Below, in pieces: positions 61,816 to 64,000 of a stretch of DNA of 64,000 bases. The notes under the pieces were generated by a model. The model searched no databases, was not told where the DNA came from, and worked only from the letters and a program-made list of their open reading frames with translations. The stretch is taken from the NCBI GenBank assembly GCA_007922305.1, contig ML677343.1:31241987-31305986 (forward strand), read 5' to 3'. The DNA is from Dermatemys mawii. Taxonomy: Eukaryota > Chordata > Testudines > Dermatemydidae. Made by a program: the position numbers and the translations under genes. How positions within the stretch are numbered: the first letter of the stretch is position 1; each line of letters begins with the position of its first letter.

Positions 61816-62664
61816 TATGGTTGGACCAAAACTGTATTTGGCATTTGACTGTAACGTCTTGTTTGGCCTCTTGACTTGAAGAGCACACCCAGAATTATTG
61901 TAACTCAATTTGGAGGTGGCAAATTTTAAGCACAAATACTTCCTTTGCACCTACCTGATCTCCCTAAGCACTTTGACATAGTTAAAAGAGGTAGGAAAGT
62001 GCTTTGTAATGCTTAAAGAAAAGACATAAATAGTGCAAAAATCTTGCAAGATTTACAATGAGGATTCTGCATGCGGAGGAGCATGTGGATTCTGTCCAGA
62101 CCGCATGCTCCTCTGCACCTGTCGGCTTTCCCCCAGCCCTTAGTTTAAAACTGCTCCACGACCTTTTTAATTTTAAGTGCCAGCAATCTAGTTCCATATT
62201 GGTTTAGGAGGAGTCCATTCTTCTCATATAGACTCCCTCTTTCCCCAAAATTTCCCTACTTCCTAATAAATCTAACTAATTATATTTAACTTTTGAGTAA
62301 AGTGCTTTTTTTCTGAAGTTTTTTAAAATTAATTTGCATCTGTAATTGTGTTAAAAAGTTTATTTTGTTTTATATATAAACTATTTACAGGGCCAAACTC
62401 CACACTGGCATAACTTAATTGGATTCAGCAGGTGTTATACTTGGGGATGAACTTGGGCCTCTGGATTCATATTTTACTTCCTGAGATCTTAGCCATATTT
62501 TCATAGTGATTTATGTTTACAATGCTACGTATTGTTGGTTTGCATTCTTTAACAGGTGCAGGGGATAAATAGAAATAAGTTTGAATCTCTGCTGTATATC
62601 TCTGCGGCATAACAAACATCTTTGCTTCTTTGAAGGAAAGAGTCTTTGCGATTTTTTGATGGCC

Positions 62665-62900
62665 TGGAGGAAGGACCATGGGATTGGGAGTCAGAAAGTG
62701 TGCATTCTAATCCCATCTGCAGATCTAATCCCAGCCACTTTGTGGCACTTGCTTCAGATTTGTTATCTGTATAATGGGAAAATAACAGTTACCTGAGTCG
62801 TGTGTTCTGTAGTGCTTTGAATATGTAAAGTGATATATTTATGATTAGTATTACTAATATATGACATATTTCTAGTAAAGAAAAACTAAATTATTATTAT
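62665..62900 (+). mobile_element. MIR-type SINE
   Basis: accatgggattgggagtcag, tttgttatctgtataatggg, then gtagtgctttgaatatgtaa: MIR 5' end, core and tail in order. Confidence 0.65.
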
Positions 62901-63554
62901 CCAGCGTTTGAGACTAGCAGTGAGATCTTTCAGCTTGAAGTCAGTCCATCCCACTTCTTTCAAATTCTGTGCTCTCTGTCGAAACTCTTTTTTCCCCTTT
63001 AAGCTCTAGTCTGCTGTGTACTCCGTTCACCCTGCTATGCTGAGGTGTTGCAGCAGCAGCTGGTGATACTAATGCTGACGTGTGGTTTGAAGAGTCCTGC
63101 AGTATCTCAGTACACCAGTGTGAGCTAAGGCTCTAATCAGACATTAGATTTGCTTGGTTTAAGATAGTCCCTGAATATTGGAAATTAACGTTATCTAATA
63201 GATAAAGAGAAGATATATCTTAAGAATTGACACAATAAGGCAACATATAAAAAACAGATGGATATGCCTTAAGTTTTGGCACAATAAGGCATCAGCATTA
63301 GTTAAAAAAAAATGCTTCAGGAAGAGCTGAGATGAAAAATATCTTCTGTTATTCTACACTAAATCAGAACAATTAATGAAAACAGGCTTGTTCCAGTATT
63401 TTCTTTTGTACAGTCCATAGCAGATATGAAAGGAATGAAATAGCTTTCATTCTTATTTTATTCATAATTTTATTAATTTTTCCAAGAATAACAAATATAC
63501 CAAAATGCCAGATTTGCCATAGTACATAACATAAATAAAGAGTCTTAGGATAAT

Positions 63555-63672
63555 TAGCTGGTTGATGATTTAATTGGTGGTTGGTCCTGCTTTGAGCTGG
63601 AGGTTGGACTAGGTGACCTCCTGAGGTCTTGTCTACCCCTAATCTTCTATGATTCTGTGATTCTATAAAGGA
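63555..63672 (+). mobile_element. CR1 LINE 3' end, short copy
   Basis: ggttggactaggtgacctcc and ttctatgattctgtgattct are the CR1 tail with the terminal octamer-type repeat. Confidence 0.8.
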
Positions 63673-64000
63673 AAGTGAGGGGAAGCGGCATGTCTCTCCT
63701 AAGGTCTGTGTTAATCGTAAACCTCTAAAAAGTCAGCCTAAATAGCTTTGAATTTTTCTGGTGTTCCCCTTCTGCAGAATGCCAGTTGTTCGTTAGCTGA
63801 AAGGTCAGCCACATTGCTGAGCTGGACATCAGTGCTTGGTGGGGATCAACTTTTCAGTTTTTGCAGGATTAATTTTTTAACGACAAAAGTTGCACATTGG
63901 AACCACATTGCCTTGTTACTAGGTAACTACCAGTTATCAGGAATACATTCAAGAACAAAACTTAAGGGAGAGGGCTCCAACTTAGCATCCACTATCAAAC

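Larger units (their letters stand above)
40484..64000 (+). other. Downstream region without recognised host exons, probably BANP intron
   Basis: The conserved BANP segment expected after GQDGQ was not found here, so this stretch is inferred to be part of a long intron (36738 onward, or 40484 onward if the microexon is real). The repeats inside are listed separately. Stretches 41000-42340, 42420-44950, 49200-50850 and 54960-61380 show AT-rich sequence with short TG/TA runs, homopolymers and degraded repeats only; a palindromic MITE at 57.7 kb and the terminal-exon candidate at 56.4 kb are the exceptions. Confidence 0.55.

Overview
This is a piece of a vertebrate nuclear genome, most likely a turtle or a closely related reptile. 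The sequence is AT-rich with isolated GC-rich islands. Its interspersed repeats are an unmistakable amniote mixture: CR1 and L2 LINE tails, MIR-type SINEs, hAT and mariner MITEs, solo ERV LTRs, Penelope-like elements with GIY-YIG endonuclease, DIRS tyrosine-recombinase retroelements and a 4.1 kb PIF/Harbinger transposon. The last three together are typical of turtles. I infer the species group; it is not proven. No bacterial-type operons, rRNA, tRNA or CRISPR were found.

Only one host gene is recognisable, the nuclear matrix/BEN-domain protein gene BANP (SMAR1), on the + strand. Four coding exons are clear: 17104-17271 (C-terminal part of the BEN domain), 28626-28756, 33772-33834 and 36693-36737. 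All have canonical AG/GT borders and matching phases (1, 0, 0, 0), and together they encode the Gln/Val/Ile-rich segment that follows the BEN domain. The N-terminal half and the 3' end of the gene lie outside the window or were not found. The first 17 kb and the last 23-27 kb are then probably intronic. Several extra, unproven exon candidates are phase-compatible: 23591-23865, 24628-24837, a 27-nt microexon at 40457-40483, and a short terminal exon at 56364.

Layout. 0.3-1.2 kb: hAT MITE. 4.5 kb: palindromic MITE. 6.2-6.8 kb: reverse Penelope fragment. 8.2-9.8 kb: DIRS remnant. 10.1-12.6 kb: Penelope-like element with an inverted duplicated endonuclease arm and a 12-bp target duplication. 13.3-13.8 kb: solo LTR. 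14.2 kb: TA-flanked MITE. 15.85-16.57 kb: hAT MITE with a perfect 8-bp duplication. 17-37 kb: BANP exons, with CR1, DIRS, L2, MIR and Penelope pieces in the introns. 35.8 kb: perfect 24-bp hairpin. 45-46.4 kb: L2 with a nested Penelope tail (12-bp duplication). 46.86-47.56 kb: GC-rich solo LTR (5-bp duplication) with two CTCF-like motifs. 47.7-49.2 kb: hAT fragments. 50.86-54.94 kb: Harbinger with convergent transposase and Myb/SANT genes, both decayed. 55-64 kb: intronic sequence with MIR and CR1 remnants.

The mobile elements do not form a pathway with BANP. They are fossils of independent insertions, mostly inactivated by stops, frameshifts and truncation.
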